A stretch of 64,000 nt of DNA from Deltaproteobacteria bacterium (GTDB taxonomy: Bacteria > Desulfobacterota > Desulfobacteria > Desulfobacterales > Desulfosarcinaceae), in the NCBI GenBank assembly GCA_021824175.1, contig JAKALP010000013.1:1-64000 (forward strand), read 5' to 3'. Shown one piece after another: positions 1 through 10,400 of this stretch. Within the stretch, counting starts at the first letter, position 1. Each line of letters begins with the position of its first letter. The notes under the pieces were generated by a model, which saw nothing but the letters and a program-made list of their open reading frames with translations, was not told where the DNA came from and ran no database searches. Position numbers and translations under genes: made by a program.

Positions 1-2
1 CG

Positions 3-884
3 GCTTCATCAAAACATGCGTGCGCCTTCAAAAGCGATATTGGCAAAAGCGTTTTGAATTCGCTTTCGGCCCACATTGCCATTCTGGATGATGCCGGTAT
101 TATTATTGAAACCAACCGGGCCTGGCAAGCCTTTGCGGAATCCGCGAACGGCGGTAGATCCATAAGCTTTACGGGTATCAACTACCTTGATATTTGCGAC
201 GCCGCGCGAGGTGAAGGCGCAACCGATGCCCATGCCGTGGCCGAAGGAATCCGTTCGGTGATCGGCGGTCAGGTGGCCGAATTTCTCTACGACTATCCGT
301 GCCATTCACCCACGGGTCAACACTGGTTCTATTTGCGTGCCATTCCTATGGATGCACAGGGTCCCGTCAATGTGATTATCAGCCATGAGGAGATCACTCA
401 GCTCAAATTAATCGAAGAAGCCTTAAAACAAAGCAAGAGAGCGCTTGAAGAGCAGAAGCAAAATCTCGAAGAAGCCAACATCGCGCTTAAGGTGCTGCTC
501 AAACAGCGCGAATCAGACAAAACGGACCTGGAGCAAAAGGTCCTGAGCAACCTCAAGGATTTGGTGTTCCCCTTTGTCGAAAAGCTCAAACGCGCGCAGC
601 TAAGGCCCAAAGACAGAACGACGGTGCAGATCCTTGAAAACCATCTCAATGACATTATATCCCCGCTCTTGCAACGCTTGGCCAATGTCAATATCTTGCT
701 CACTCCGCAGGAGATGCAGGTAGCCGCTCTGGTCAAGGACGGTCGCAGCAGCAAAGAGATCGCCGAAATATTAACCGTTTCAGAGACCACCGTTCATTTT
801 CATCGTAAGAATTTGCGCCAGAAATTGGGAATTAAAAAGGACAGCACAAATTTACGCTCTTTATTGATGTCCATTAGCTCATAG
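3..884 (+). CDS. PAS domain / LuxR-type HTH transcriptional regulator (5' end probably outside the window)
   Basis: The first possible start inside the window is a TTG at 54, but the frame is open back to base 3. The residues at that TTG (VLNSLSAHIAILDDAG) are already the beginning of a PAS domain, so I think the true start lies upstream and the gene is cut by the edge. From the TTG, a PAS domain covers about residues 1-110, a coiled coil about 112-160, and a LuxR/FixJ-type helix-turn-helix about 213-270 (LTPQEMQVAALVKDGRSSKE, then VSETTVHFHRKNLRQKLGI). PAS-LuxR proteins of this form are cytoplasmic one-component regulators or unorthodox output proteins. The ligand and targets are unknown. 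There is no receiver domain in the visible part. Confidence 0.8.
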   Translation, partial: ASSKHACAFKSDIGKSVLNSLSAHIAILDDAGIIIETNRAWQAFAESANGGRSISFTGINYLDICDAARGEGATDAHAVAEGIRSVIGGQVAEFLYDYPCHSPTGQHWFYLRAIPMDAQGPVNVIISHEEITQLKLIEEALKQSKRALEEQKQNLEEANIALKVLLKQRESDKTDLEQKVLSNLKDLVFPFVEKLKRAQLRPKDRTTVQILENHLNDIISPLLQRLANVNILLTPQEMQVAALVKDGRSSKEIAEILTVSETTVHFHRKNLRQKLGIKKDSTNLRSLLMSISS

Positions 885-990
885 GTTTTGCCTACCATTT
901 CACCACGATTCGCCCCTCCTTGCTTTCCATTGATTCTTTCTTAAACTCCGTAAGAAGAAGATTGGATTAATTCTCTGAAAGGAATCGCCT

Positions 991-2199
991 ATGATCACCA
1001 TTGGCCTGAACTCGATTGCCGACCTGCTTTTCCAGATAACATGGAACAGCCACCATGTTCGCCATACTGAAACTTACGCGGGAAGAAGAGTGAACTTTTG
1101 GCGTGATCTTCTGCCTCAACGGGTGATGAGGGCAATGATGGAAAAGCAAACCGGCGACAGCTCGACAATGGCATTTGAGCCTGGAGAGCTCTTCAACAAC
1201 GGCAGCAAAACATCCTTGATCCAAATCCCCCGGCACCGCTTTTGCGGGGACACCATAGGATTACCAGACTTACAGCCGCGCGTGGGACGTTTTTACCCCA
1301 AAGGCGTGCTCACAGATATGACTGGAATTTTTCCTTCCAACCGTGAGCCCTTTCGAATAGCCGCTTTGGAGAACGGCCACATCACTATTGATATGGGGCA
1401 TCCCTTAGCCGCTAAGCCAATTGCTCTTAATATTTCGGTGGGCTCCGTTTCACCGAAATTTGATGAACGCGGTGGCGCAGTGGTGGATTGGATCGAAACC
1501 ATTACTCAAGGTCCCGGGATGCAAGCACGATGGCAAAACCAGGTTACGGATTATTTTTCCGAGTGTGCTTTCGCTCGCGAAGATGAAGATCCAGATAAGC
1601 TCTTCTACGCCAAACCAAGGCTGGTTGATCATTTGGATGACACCGCCTTAGATATGGTTCGTCAAATCTACGCTCGATTCATGCATGATGACATGCATGT
1701 GCTGGATTTGATGAGCAGTTGGCATTCCCATCTACCGACGAATGTTCGTTACCAACAAGTCAGCGGTTTGGGGATTAATGCCCGTGAGCTTGAAATGAAC
1801 CCCTTACTAAGCGAATACAAAGTCCATGATCTCAATGATGATCCCACTCTCCCCTATGCCGATAATTCTTATGACGCCATAGTTTGTACCGCATCGGTGG
1901 AGTATTTAATCCAGCCGGGCGCCGTGTTTTCAGAAGCCGCACGAGTACTGCGTCCAGGCGGTTATATGATCATCACCTTTTCTAATCGCTGGTTCCCACC
2001 TAAAGCCATTCACTTATGGACCCAGGTGAGCGAGTTTGAACGCATGGGGGTGGTGACAGAATATTTCCATCAAACCCAGATTTTTAGCGAGCTGCAGACC
2101 TATTCCATCCGCGGTTTGATACGCCCCCGGCATGACAAATATTTCGGGCAGGTGCCCTTCTCTGATCCAATCTATGCCGTGTGGGGCAAGAAATTGTAG
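991..2199 (+). CDS. FKBP/SlyD-like domain fused to a SAM-dependent methyltransferase
   Basis: The start ATG at 991 follows AAAGGA at good spacing. Residues about 20-165 resemble an FKBP/SlyD-type peptidyl-prolyl isomerase. The segment VGRFYPKGVL...PFRIAALENGHITIDMGHPLA...LNISV parallels the SlyD strand and its conserved D-x-NHPLAG-x-L signature, here DMGHPLAAKPI. Residues about 195-400 are a class I methyltransferase. Motif I is the atypical VLDLMSSWHSHLP rather than a glycine-rich loop. The acidic motif lies near HDLNDDPTLPYADNSYDAIV, and the post-motif is AARVLRPGGYMIITFSNRWF. The substrate is unknown. The FKBP half looks divergent and may only bind substrate. No clear operon partner is present. 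Confidence 0.72.
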   Translation: MITIGLNSIADLLFQITWNSHHVRHTETYAGRRVNFWRDLLPQRVMRAMMEKQTGDSSTMAFEPGELFNNGSKTSLIQIPRHRFCGDTIGLPDLQPRVGRFYPKGVLTDMTGIFPSNREPFRIAALENGHITIDMGHPLAAKPIALNISVGSVSPKFDERGGAVVDWIETITQGPGMQARWQNQVTDYFSECAFAREDEDPDKLFYAKPRLVDHLDDTALDMVRQIYARFMHDDMHVLDLMSSWHSHLPTNVRYQQVSGLGINARELEMNPLLSEYKVHDLNDDPTLPYADNSYDAIVCTASVEYLIQPGAVFSEAARVLRPGGYMIITFSNRWFPPKAIHLWTQVSEFERMGVVTEYFHQTQIFSELQTYSIRGLIRPRHDKYFGQVPFSDPIYAVWGKKL

Positions 2200-2362
2200 A
2201 TTATCATTACAAAAATAATTGATTGACATGAAGCAGTGCCCAGGCTAATGAACGCACCAGTTGCCTAATTTATTGGAATTCTTCGTCGGGCTTCCGCATT
2301 TTAGCAAAACGACAATACGGCTCCAATACCCCTGATGTATTATTGGTTCGGAGTGGACGCTT

Positions 2363-2719
2363 ATGAAAAAAGAGCGCACCGCAATTGAAGATTTTGCCAT
2401 GCAGATCTTACCGGAATTTTTACCGATCAAGTCGGAAATCGAAATCAGGGATCCCCACATATCCAAAATTAGGCTGTTTGACCGGTTATTTGAAGTAGGA
2501 TACGAAAAATACCAGTCCGAAGAGTTGAAGCTTGTACCTGAAGTAAAGGAGCCATTACTGGCCTTGCTGAATAAATCCCACCTGGAGTACTCCTGTTTTC
2601 TGGCGTATAGCGCCGGTTGCATCAAAGCCAAATACGGCGCAGTGGTATCAAGAGAAATGTATATGAAGATGATTGAAAGAGCCGCCAAAATTGGACAAGA
2701 GTTTTTATTGAAGCGATAG
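2363..2719 (+). CDS. Hypothetical protein, 118 aa
   Basis: I do not recognise this protein. It is a small, soluble, mixed-charge, probably all-helical protein with no signal peptide or membrane segment and two cysteines (in EYSCFLAYSAGCIKAKYG). A GGAG about 10 bases before the ATG and coding-like composition support a real gene. It stands alone between the methyltransferase and a hybrid kinase, both on the same strand. Confidence 0.55.
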   Translation: MKKERTAIEDFAMQILPEFLPIKSEIEIRDPHISKIRLFDRLFEVGYEKYQSEELKLVPEVKEPLLALLNKSHLEYSCFLAYSAGCIKAKYGAVVSREMYMKMIERAAKIGQEFLLKR

Positions 2720-2961
2720 CACTTCTGATTCCTTTAATCCTTCCCAATACAATAATTGAATACAGACCATTACTCATAGGCCATGATTGAAGCGATGGCC
2801 GCATGCCCAGCCACCATTCTACATGATTTTACCGTTGACGCCTTGCCTGAGCGATGTCAACATGAACCGAATATTAAACATCAAACGATGCCTTCAAGGT
2901 CACAAATGGTGCGGTCAACCTTCATCTCCCCAATCAAGCCGGGACTCAAGAGAACGCTGGC

Positions 2962-5499
2962 ATGAAACCTATCTCTTCCGACTCCAGATCCATGGCGAGG
3001 CAGTTTAATCGTGATTACCTGATCGTTTCCATCATTCCCTTGACCATTCTCTTCATTCTAGTGGTCCTGGGGGCCACCATCACTCGCAACTACTTGGCAA
3101 AAATGATCGTGCAAGCAACTGCTGAACTTAACCAGGATGCTGAGCTGAATCTCCAAAAGCTGGGAGAACGAATCATCCAAGCCAAGGCCAGGGATGTAGC
3201 CAAACAACTTGAAGTCTACTTCAGGGCACACCCCAACATGGACATCAAGGAGATGCGCAATGACCCGCAGTTTATGGAGCTGGCCATTCAGAAGGTGGGC
3301 GAAACCGGCTATACTGCTGTCACCGAGGCTGATACCTATCTTTTTCGGGTGCATCCCAACAGCAAGCTCAATGATCGCGATATGCACTTTCTGGCTGAAA
3401 GAATGCCCTCCTGGTGGAAGATTGTTCAAGCCGCCATATCCGGGAAAGAGGCCTCTGGATATTATGATTGGATCGAACCGGACGGCACCATCCGCAAGAA
3501 GTATCTCACCACGACACCCGTCAAAGTGCCGCTGAATGGTATTACCATGATGGCTTCGGCCACCACCTATATTGATGAGTTTTCAGCCCCGGTTGTCGAA
3601 ATGAAGGCAAGGGCCGCCACCATCGTGGAGGAGTATAAAAAATTCATTGCCCGCCAATGGCTGCTCTTTAATGCAATTTCCATTGGGTTGATCCTTCTGA
3701 CCTTTGTGGGCACCTATTTCCTCGGGCGCAGGGCGGCCCTGCGCTATATCCGTCCCATGGAGCAGTTGGCTCAAGCCGCACGACAGATCGGTGAAGGACA
3801 ATGGAATGTAAAGGCTGACGAAAGCGTGATCCAACGCAAGGATGAAATCGGCACTTTGGCCCAGGCCTTCAACCGCATGTCTTCCCAATTGCTGGAACTC
3901 TTCAGCCGGCTTGAGCAGCGCGTCGCTGAGCTGAACAAGACCCAATCCGCTCTGAAGGAGAGCGAGACCCATTTCAAGGAACTCTATGAAGAATCCAAGC
4001 GCGCTGAACAGCTTTACCGCTCGCTAATACACTCATCGGCCGACGCCATCGTGATTTACGACCTCAGCGGTCAGGTTCGCTACCTCAGCCCTATGTTCAC
4101 TAAAATTTTTGGCTGGAATGAGGAAGAACTGATCGGCCAGGCCATTCCTTTTATTCCTGAGTCGGAGCTGGCAGCTACCCAAGCCACTTTCGCTGACATT
4201 ATCGGCAACGGTACGCTTTGCCATGGTTTCGAGTCCAAACGCTCCACAAAGGACTGCCGTTTGATCGATGTAAGCATCAGCGCATCTCGCTATGACGATC
4301 ATGAGGGGCATCCAGCCGGCATGCTTGTAATTCTCAGAGATATTACCGAAAAAAAACGACTCGAAGCAAAATTCAAGCATATTGAGCGCATGGAAGCCAT
4401 TGGGACTCTGGCTGGCGGCATTGCGCACGACTTCAATAATCTGTTGATGGTCATCCAGGGCAGCACGACCATGTTGGGACGGGAGATTGCCTCCTCCCAT
4501 GCGGGCTATAAATATTTGTCCAATATCGAGAAGCAAGTCCAGCGCGGCGCGAAATTAACCAGTCAACTGCTTGGGTATGCCCGCAAGGGCAAATATTATG
4601 TTCGATCGATCAGCCTTAACAGCGTGGTCATGGAGAGTTCCGAAGCCTTCTCGCGAACGCGCAAAGATATCACCATCCACTATGATCTGGCCGCCGATCT
4701 TCTTCCCATCAAAGCCGACATTTATCAAATTGAACAGGTTCTCATGAACATTTACATCAATGCTTCAGACGCCATGCCCGATGGCGGCCGCCTTTATTTA
4801 CGTACCGAAAATGTCCACCCAGAGCAGCTCACTTACGACGACATTCCACCCAATCAAGGGCCCATGGTGCGGCTCAGCATCCAAGACACCGGTACTGGAA
4901 TGTCTCCTACTGTCATGGAGAAGATTTTCGATCCGTTCTTCACCACCAAGGAGATGGGGCGAGGCACGGGGCTTGGGCTGGCGTCGGTCTACGGCATCAT
5001 AAAGGCCCACAACGGCTACATTTATGTGGATTCCACCGAAGGACAAGGGTCCACATTTACTTTTTTACTCCCCGCAACCATGGAGCCGATCAAGGAATTG
5101 CCCCAAGCGCCCAAGCTCGCCCCGGTGGGCAAAGGCACGGTATTGCTCATCGATGATGAGGCCCTTGTAAGAGAGATTGCCGCCGAGATGATCAAAACTC
5201 TAGGGTACACCGTTCTCATCGCGGATAGCGGCCATATGGCCATTGAAATCTACAAAGATCAGGCCGATAAGATAGATTTAGTAATTCTGGACATGATCAT
5301 GCCCGATATGAGTGGCAGTGTGGCGTTTGACCAGCTTAAAGCAATTAACCCCAACGCAGCTATTCTCCTGTCCAGCGGCTACAGCATTGATGGTAAAGCC
5401 ACGGAAATACTCAACCGGGGCTGCAAAGGGTTCATTCAAAAACCTTTTAGCATGGAATTGCTTGCTCAAAGAATTAGGCAATCGATTTTCATCGAATAA
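2962..5499 (+). CDS. Membrane hybrid histidine kinase (Cache-HAMP-PAS-HK-REC)
   Basis: This is an 845-residue sensor kinase with its own receiver. TM1 is at about 20-41, followed by a periplasmic Cache-like sensor at about 42-230 and TM2 at about 233-255 ([20 protein letters not shown]). HAMP covers about 257-320, a coiled coil follows, and PAS covers about 350-470. The dimerisation/phosphoacceptor motif [11 protein letters not shown] places the His at 489. The ATPase domain spans about 590-710 ([22 protein letters not shown]). The C-terminal receiver covers about 729-845, with phosphoacceptor Asp777 in [12 protein letters not shown] and the conserved Lys in FIQKPFS. An in-frame ATG at 2992 is a possible alternative start. 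The closest relative in the window is the kinase at 7423, which has the same kinase-receiver cassette. The signal and the downstream partner are unknown. Confidence 0.9.
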   Translation: MKPISSDSRSMARQFNRDYLIVSIIPLTILFILVVLGATITRNYLAKMIVQATAELNQDAELNLQKLGERIIQAKARDVAKQLEVYFRAHPNMDIKEMRNDPQFMELAIQKVGETGYTAVTEADTYLFRVHPNSKLNDRDMHFLAERMPSWWKIVQAAISGKEASGYYDWIEPDGTIRKKYLTTTPVKVPLNGITMMASATTYIDEFSAPVVEMKARAATIVEEYKKFIARQWLLFNAISIGLILLTFVGTYFLGRRAALRYIRPMEQLAQAARQIGEGQWNVKADESVIQRKDEIGTLAQAFNRMSSQLLELFSRLEQRVAELNKTQSALKESETHFKELYEESKRAEQLYRSLIHSSADAIVIYDLSGQVRYLSPMFTKIFGWNEEELIGQAIPFIPESELAATQATFADIIGNGTLCHGFESKRSTKDCRLIDVSISASRYDDHEGHPAGMLVILRDITEKKRLEAKFKHIERMEAIGTLAGGIAHDFNNLLMVIQGSTTMLGREIASSHAGYKYLSNIEKQVQRGAKLTSQLLGYARKGKYYVRSISLNSVVMESSEAFSRTRKDITIHYDLAADLLPIKADIYQIEQVLMNIYINASDAMPDGGRLYLRTENVHPEQLTYDDIPPNQGPMVRLSIQDTGTGMSPTVMEKIFDPFFTTKEMGRGTGLGLASVYGIIKAHNGYIYVDSTEGQGSTFTFLLPATMEPIKELPQAPKLAPVGKGTVLLIDDEALVREIAAEMIKTLGYTVLIADSGHMAIEIYKDQADKIDLVILDMIMPDMSGSVAFDQLKAINPNAAILLSSGYSIDGKATEILNRGCKGFIQKPFSMELLAQRIRQSIFIE

Positions 5500-5979
5500 A
5501 CGACCAAGGCCGGGCAAATCCCGACCCAAAGCCATCTGAAGCGGGGCAGGATGTTTCAGAGCGAAGCTTGCGCTTCACTTCGGGAAGAAACGGACATCAT
5601 GCCGAAATTGATGAAATTGGCGCTTTCTAATTTTTTGTTCCATTCATATTAGAATTCTGGTACAAGCCATCTCAAAATATAGATTTTGGGCCATAATCGC
5701 GGCGGGGGCAAATTTCAACCCGCAGACATATCGAAGAATTTCGAGGATTTAAAATTTGCCTTCCACAAAGAGTTTGGGCCAAAAGATTATTTTGAGATAG
5801 TTTGTAGTGTTACGCCCCCCCAATATACCCCCCAAGTCCAATTCACAACAGCAAGCCATAATCCGATGAGCCTGAGGTTTCCCATTGGAAAATGCTGGCC
5901 ATTCATGAATGTCTGCGCGGCAAAAGGCTATGCGGAATTGGCTGGGGACCAACCATTCAAATCAAGACGGAGGTGTACC
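5500..5979. other. Intergenic region of 480 bp before the poly-Ser hydrolase
   Basis: The reading frame of the downstream gene stays open back to 5686, but that extension has no ribosome site and low-complexity, non-protein-like sequence. I treat it as untranslated leader. I looked for a riboswitch (cyclic-di-GMP type in particular) and saw no convincing consensus. No transcription terminator for the upstream kinase is visible. Confidence 0.4.
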
Positions 5980-7155
5980 ATGAAGGGAAGGGAGAAATTT
6001 CAGTTGGCGTTGTGTGTGGTGATGATCTTGGCCTTGGTATCGGCCGCCTTTCTGGCCTGTGACGGCGGCAGCAGCAGCTCCAGCAGCAGCTCCAGCAGCA
6101 GTAGCAGCAGTGGCTCAACCAGCTGCGGCAGCATCAAACTGCGCACCATCCCCACCGATCCCAGTGTGCGGGGACCGTGGACCGTTGGCTCGCGGACAGT
6201 AACCATCAGCGGGTTGAAAACCGAAGTCTGGTATCCGGCCGTGCCTGGTAGCGAAGCCGGCAAAGCCAAAGATTGGATCGATACTCGCGAGTACATGCCC
6301 GATTCCAATCCTGATCCCAATGACCCCAAATTCCAAATCAACTCCTATAAGGGCTTGGCTCTGGATACAGCTTACGGCCCCTACCCTGTCATCGTCTATG
6401 TGCACGGCACCGGTTCCTTCCGCGCTGCTTCCCATGCCCTTTTCACCCACTGGGCCAGCCGTGGCTTCGTGGTGCTGTGCGCTGATAACCCCGGCATCAT
6501 GTTAGGCGACCTTCTGGAAGGCGGTTGCGGGGCTCTGCTGTCTGCCGATCAAAAAGGCGACACCCAGAAGATCCTTACCGCTGTCCGCAGCCAATCAGGA
6601 GAGCTCGCATTCCTCAGCGGCCGCCTTGCCACTGACCGTATCGGTCTTGGTGGACACAGCGCTGGTGGTGTGGCCATCGGTGGACTGGGCGGTGAACGCG
6701 GCGTACAAGTGATCATTCCAATGGCGGCGGGCGGAGTCCAATCCGGCACCTATGTGAAGTCCGCATTAATCATGGGCGGATTAAAAGATAATACCGCCAC
6801 GCCCACCACCGTGCGTAACGGCTACAACAATACCCCCATTAAAAAACGCCTGGTCATGATACCCAATGCGGGTCACATGGTCTTCACCAGCGTCTGCCCG
6901 ATCATCATGGATACGGATGAAGATTTGGGCGCCCTGTCCACCGTGGCCCACGACGGCTGCGGCCCGGATTACATGGATCCGGCCCAGAGCATCCCGATCG
7001 TCAACTTCGCCTCCACCGCGGTCTATGAAGAGACTCTGACCTGTTCCACCTCAGCGGCGTCTCAGATCAGCACCATCAGCACCAAATACGCCGGAGTTGA
7101 GTATCAATACAGCCCGGGCAGCTCCACATCGAGCAGCAGCGGCGGATGTAATTAA
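5980..7155 (+). CDS. Poly-Ser lipoprotein alpha/beta hydrolase with a C-terminal GGCN tail
   Basis: The start ATG at 5980 is chosen for the strong GGAGGTG just upstream; the frame is open earlier but looks non-coding. The N-terminus is a lipoprotein-like signal (hydrophobic stretch, then FLAC at about residues 24-27). The presumed lipidated Cys is followed by DGG and 14 serines. The core is an alpha/beta hydrolase of the chlorophyllase/PET-hydrolase-like type, with an oxyanion turn in VIVYVHGTGSF, a nucleophile elbow GLGGHSAGGVA and a likely catalytic His in NAGHMVF. I could not fix the acidic residue. The substrate is unknown; an ester is likely. The C-terminus is YSPGSSTSSSSGGCN, matching the tail of the protease at 39667-40971. 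Likely surface-located or exported. The pair of tails is discussed in the findings. Confidence 0.82.
   Translation: MKGREKFQLALCVVMILALVSAAFLACDGGSSSSSSSSSSSSSSGSTSCGSIKLRTIPTDPSVRGPWTVGSRTVTISGLKTEVWYPAVPGSEAGKAKDWIDTREYMPDSNPDPNDPKFQINSYKGLALDTAYGPYPVIVYVHGTGSFRAASHALFTHWASRGFVVLCADNPGIMLGDLLEGGCGALLSADQKGDTQKILTAVRSQSGELAFLSGRLATDRIGLGGHSAGGVAIGGLGGERGVQVIIPMAAGGVQSGTYVKSALIMGGLKDNTATPTTVRNGYNNTPIKKRLVMIPNAGHMVFTSVCPIIMDTDEDLGALSTVAHDGCGPDYMDPAQSIPIVNFASTAVYEETLTCSTSAASQISTISTKYAGVEYQYSPGSSTSSSSGGCN
6070..6111 (+). repeat. Serine-codon tract (14 Ser codons)
   Basis: This is a run of AGC/TCC/AGT codons giving 14 consecutive serines right after the presumed lipidated Cys of the hydrolase. 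Codon mixing (AGC, TCC, AGT) suggests it is kept as a peptide linker rather than as a pure slippage-prone DNA repeat, although in-frame length change is possible. Confidence 0.85.
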
Positions 7156-7186
7156 TTCCGCCACCTCTATTCTTTAGCACCGTTAT

Positions 7187-7223
7187 GAGCCGTTTTGGGA
7201 ACCCCCCAGAACGGCTCTTTTTT
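7187..7223 (+). terminator. Rho-independent terminator after the poly-Ser hydrolase
   Basis: The inverted repeat GAGCCGTTTTGGG / CCCCAGAACGGCTC is followed by six T residues, 31 bases after the stop codon of the hydrolase. This supports a monocistronic hydrolase transcript. Confidence 0.88.
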
Positions 7224-7422
7224 GAACAGATTAAACTCCAGAAATGCACCTAATGATAGCCCCCCGCCCCTCCACTAAAATCTCCATGTTTGTAATCATT
7301 TCAAATTTTTAGTCTCGAGCATCAAGATTTTGATCGAACGGCCGATAGCACCTATAACTCTTTCCCAATAGGCCGTACCTTGACAGCATATTGGGGCCGG
7401 AATAGACTTTTTGAAGGATTTC

Positions 7423-10400
7423 ATGGGGATCTTGTTTAAAGCGGATGATGGTGAGAAAAGGGAAAGGCTGACTATGGGGTCTTCCGCGAGTTCCAAAAGC
7501 CAGATCAAGCCGGGAAGCAAAACGGCAGATGCACGACTCACTTTTGAACATCTTGAGGCACAGCTGGCGGAGATGTCCGAGCTCAATGAAGGCTTGCTCC
7601 AGATGGTCCCATTTCCAGTTACGGTATCCTCCGTCGCGGATGGCCGTTTTCTGCTGGTCAATGAAAGTTTTTGCCAGATCTGTGGTTATGTTCGCGAGGA
7701 GGTGATTGGCTGCACTACTGCGGAACTCGGAATCTATCTGGACCCCGGTGAACGTCAGCGGATCATTGAAACCCTTTATCGCAATAGCGGCCGGCTCAAA
7801 CATTTCGACAGCTTTGTCAGAGGCAAGGACAGTCCGCGCTACCACAACCGCATATCCGCCAAAATCATCCGACACCAGGGCCAGGATTGCCTGCTGACGA
7901 TGTCCTCATATCGCAGCTCCCTCACCGAAGCCCAACAAGCCTTGCGTCAAAGCGAGTTGCGATTTAAAAACATCTTGGACAGCATCACCGAAAGTTACTT
8001 TGAGGTGGATCTGGCCGGCAATTTCACCTTCTTTAATGAATCCGTCCCCAAACTGCTTGGATACTCTCCCGATGAACTGCGGGGCATGAACTACAAAGTC
8101 TACACCCCACCCGAACATGCAAGAAAAGTCAACAAGGCCTTTAATGAAGTATTTCGTGGTGCCAGCAATGTCCGATTCGTTGAATATGGCATCCAGCGCA
8201 AGGATCGCACCATGGTGCTCGTGGAAGCCTCGGCCAGCGTGCTGCGCAATTCGACGGGTCAACCCATTGGCTTTTACGGCCTGCTGCGGGATCGTACCGT
8301 GCAAAAAATGGCCGAAGAGGCGTTGCGCCGAAGTGAAGAGAGTTATCGCGGCATCCTGGAACTGGCGCCCGATGCCATTTCCATCGGCCGCATAGAAGAT
8401 GGCCGCTATCTGGAAGTCAACAATGCCTTTTGCCGTCTTACTGGCTATAGTGCCGCGGAAACCATTGGCCGCACTGCTCTGGAGCTTAATCTCTATGTAA
8501 ATTCAGAAGATCGCCAACGAATGTTGGAAACCATGCACCGCAACGGACAAGTCCAAGCCATGGAGATCCAGTTCAGGCTAAAATCGGGAGAGATTATTGA
8601 TGCCTTGGTCTCCGCCCGCCAGATCTCCTTTCGGGGCATGGGTTGTTTGCTGGTAATTGTCACCAACATCACGACATTGAAAAAAGCCCAAGCGGACCTG
8701 CGGCAAAATAAAGAGAGATTCCGCGACATTATCGAGACCATGGAAGAAGGCTATTACGAAGTCGACACCAAGGGGTCTTTTACTTTCTTCAATGCCGCCA
8801 CCCTTAGGCTGCATGGACATTCGCTCGATGAGTTAATGGGCATGAACTACAAGCAGTATATCGCTTCCCCTTATCTACCTGAAGTCCGGCGTCGATTCAT
8901 TCAAATGTATCAGACCGGCACACCCGATGAAGTCATGGAGTATGAAATTGTGCGCAAGGACGGCACTTTGCGCACCATTGAAATGTCAGCCTACCCGCTT
9001 AAATCCAGCGACAATCAAACCATTGGGTTTTGGGGTATCACCCGTGACCGCACCGAGAAGAAAAAAGTACAAATGGATCTGCAAAAAAGCGAAGAAATGT
9101 ATCGCCTGCTTGTAAATAATGCCAATGATGGGGTCTACATCACCCAGCAAGGTCGGATCGAATTCCACAACCCCAAGATGGCGACGATTACGGGCTATGC
9201 CGACCAAGACTTGATTCAAATGGATTTTGCCCAACTGGTGCACCCCGAGGACCGGGAGGTTGTGTATCAAGCCCATCAACACAAGCTCGCCCAAGGAAAA
9301 GATCCGGAAGTATTTTCATTTCGCATTCTGAACAAATCCCAAGAAGAAGTTTGGGTTGAGCTCAACGCCATCGGCATCACGTGGATGGGAAAGCCGGCAG
9401 CCTTGAATTTTCTGCGCGATGTTACTCTCCAGAAGCGCATCGAGGCCCAGTTGCTGCAGGCCCGCAAAATGGAGGCCGTGGGCACCCTGGCCGGCGGCAT
9501 TGCCCATGATTTTAACAATCTGCTCATGGGCATCAAGGGCAACATCACCATTGCCATGATGGATTTGAGCAAAGAAAATCCAATTTATGAAAAACTCAGC
9601 GCCATTGAGCAGTATGTGAAAGCGGGCGCGGATTTGACCAAGCAGCTGTTGGGCACCGCCCGGGGCGGAAAGTATGAAGCCAAACCAACTGACCTGAATC
9701 AACTGGTGGATACCAGCGCCGAGCTGTTCGGCCGCACCAAAAAAGAAGTTCGTATTCATCGCCGGTTTGAAAAAGAGCTTTGGACGGTGGAAGTGGATCG
9801 CGGCCAGATTGAACAGGTGTTACTTAACCTCTTTGTAAACGCCTGGCAGGCCATGCCCAATGGTGGTGATCTTTATCTTGAAACCCAGAATGTAACCTTG
9901 AATGACTTTGATGTTAAAGCTTACGGCGTAGCCCCAGGCAAATTTGCCAAACTGATACTTACCGACACAGGTATCGGGATTGAACCGCAAAATCTGAAAA
10001 GGATCTTTGATCCCTTCTTTACGACAAAGAGCGTGGGTATCGGCACTGGGTTAGGCTTATCCTCGGCGTATGGCATTATCAGCAACCATGGCGGCATCAT
10101 CACCGTTTACAGTGAGCCAGGCGCCGGCGCCACCTTCAACATCTATCTGCCGGCTTCAAGCAAGAAGTTGGTTGAAGCGGTGGAGCCCAAGAAAGCGATT
10201 GTCAAAGGCCATGAAACTCTCCTTTTCGTAGACGATGAAAAGGGCATTGTCGAAGTGGGCTGCCTCCTGCTGCAACGCCTGGGTTATAAAGTCATTGTGG
10301 CGCATGATGGAGAGCAGGCCGTGGAGATCTATCGCCAGCAGCAAGATAAGATCGATTTGGTGATCGTGGACATGATTATGCCCGGCATGAGCGGCAGCGA

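Noticed and set aside
3-53. TTG at 54 as the true start of the PAS-LuxR gene
   Set aside because: The frame is open to the window edge and the PAS domain already begins at that codon, so an upstream start is more likely; it cannot be settled here.
5686-5979. 98-codon N-terminal extension of the poly-Ser hydrolase
   Set aside because: It has no ribosome site, an odd composition, and would hide the clear signal sequence that starts at 5980 after GGAGGTG.
5830-5979. Possible cyclic-di-GMP riboswitch upstream of the poly-Ser hydrolase
   Set aside because: The conserved GEMM core and receptor elements could not be found.
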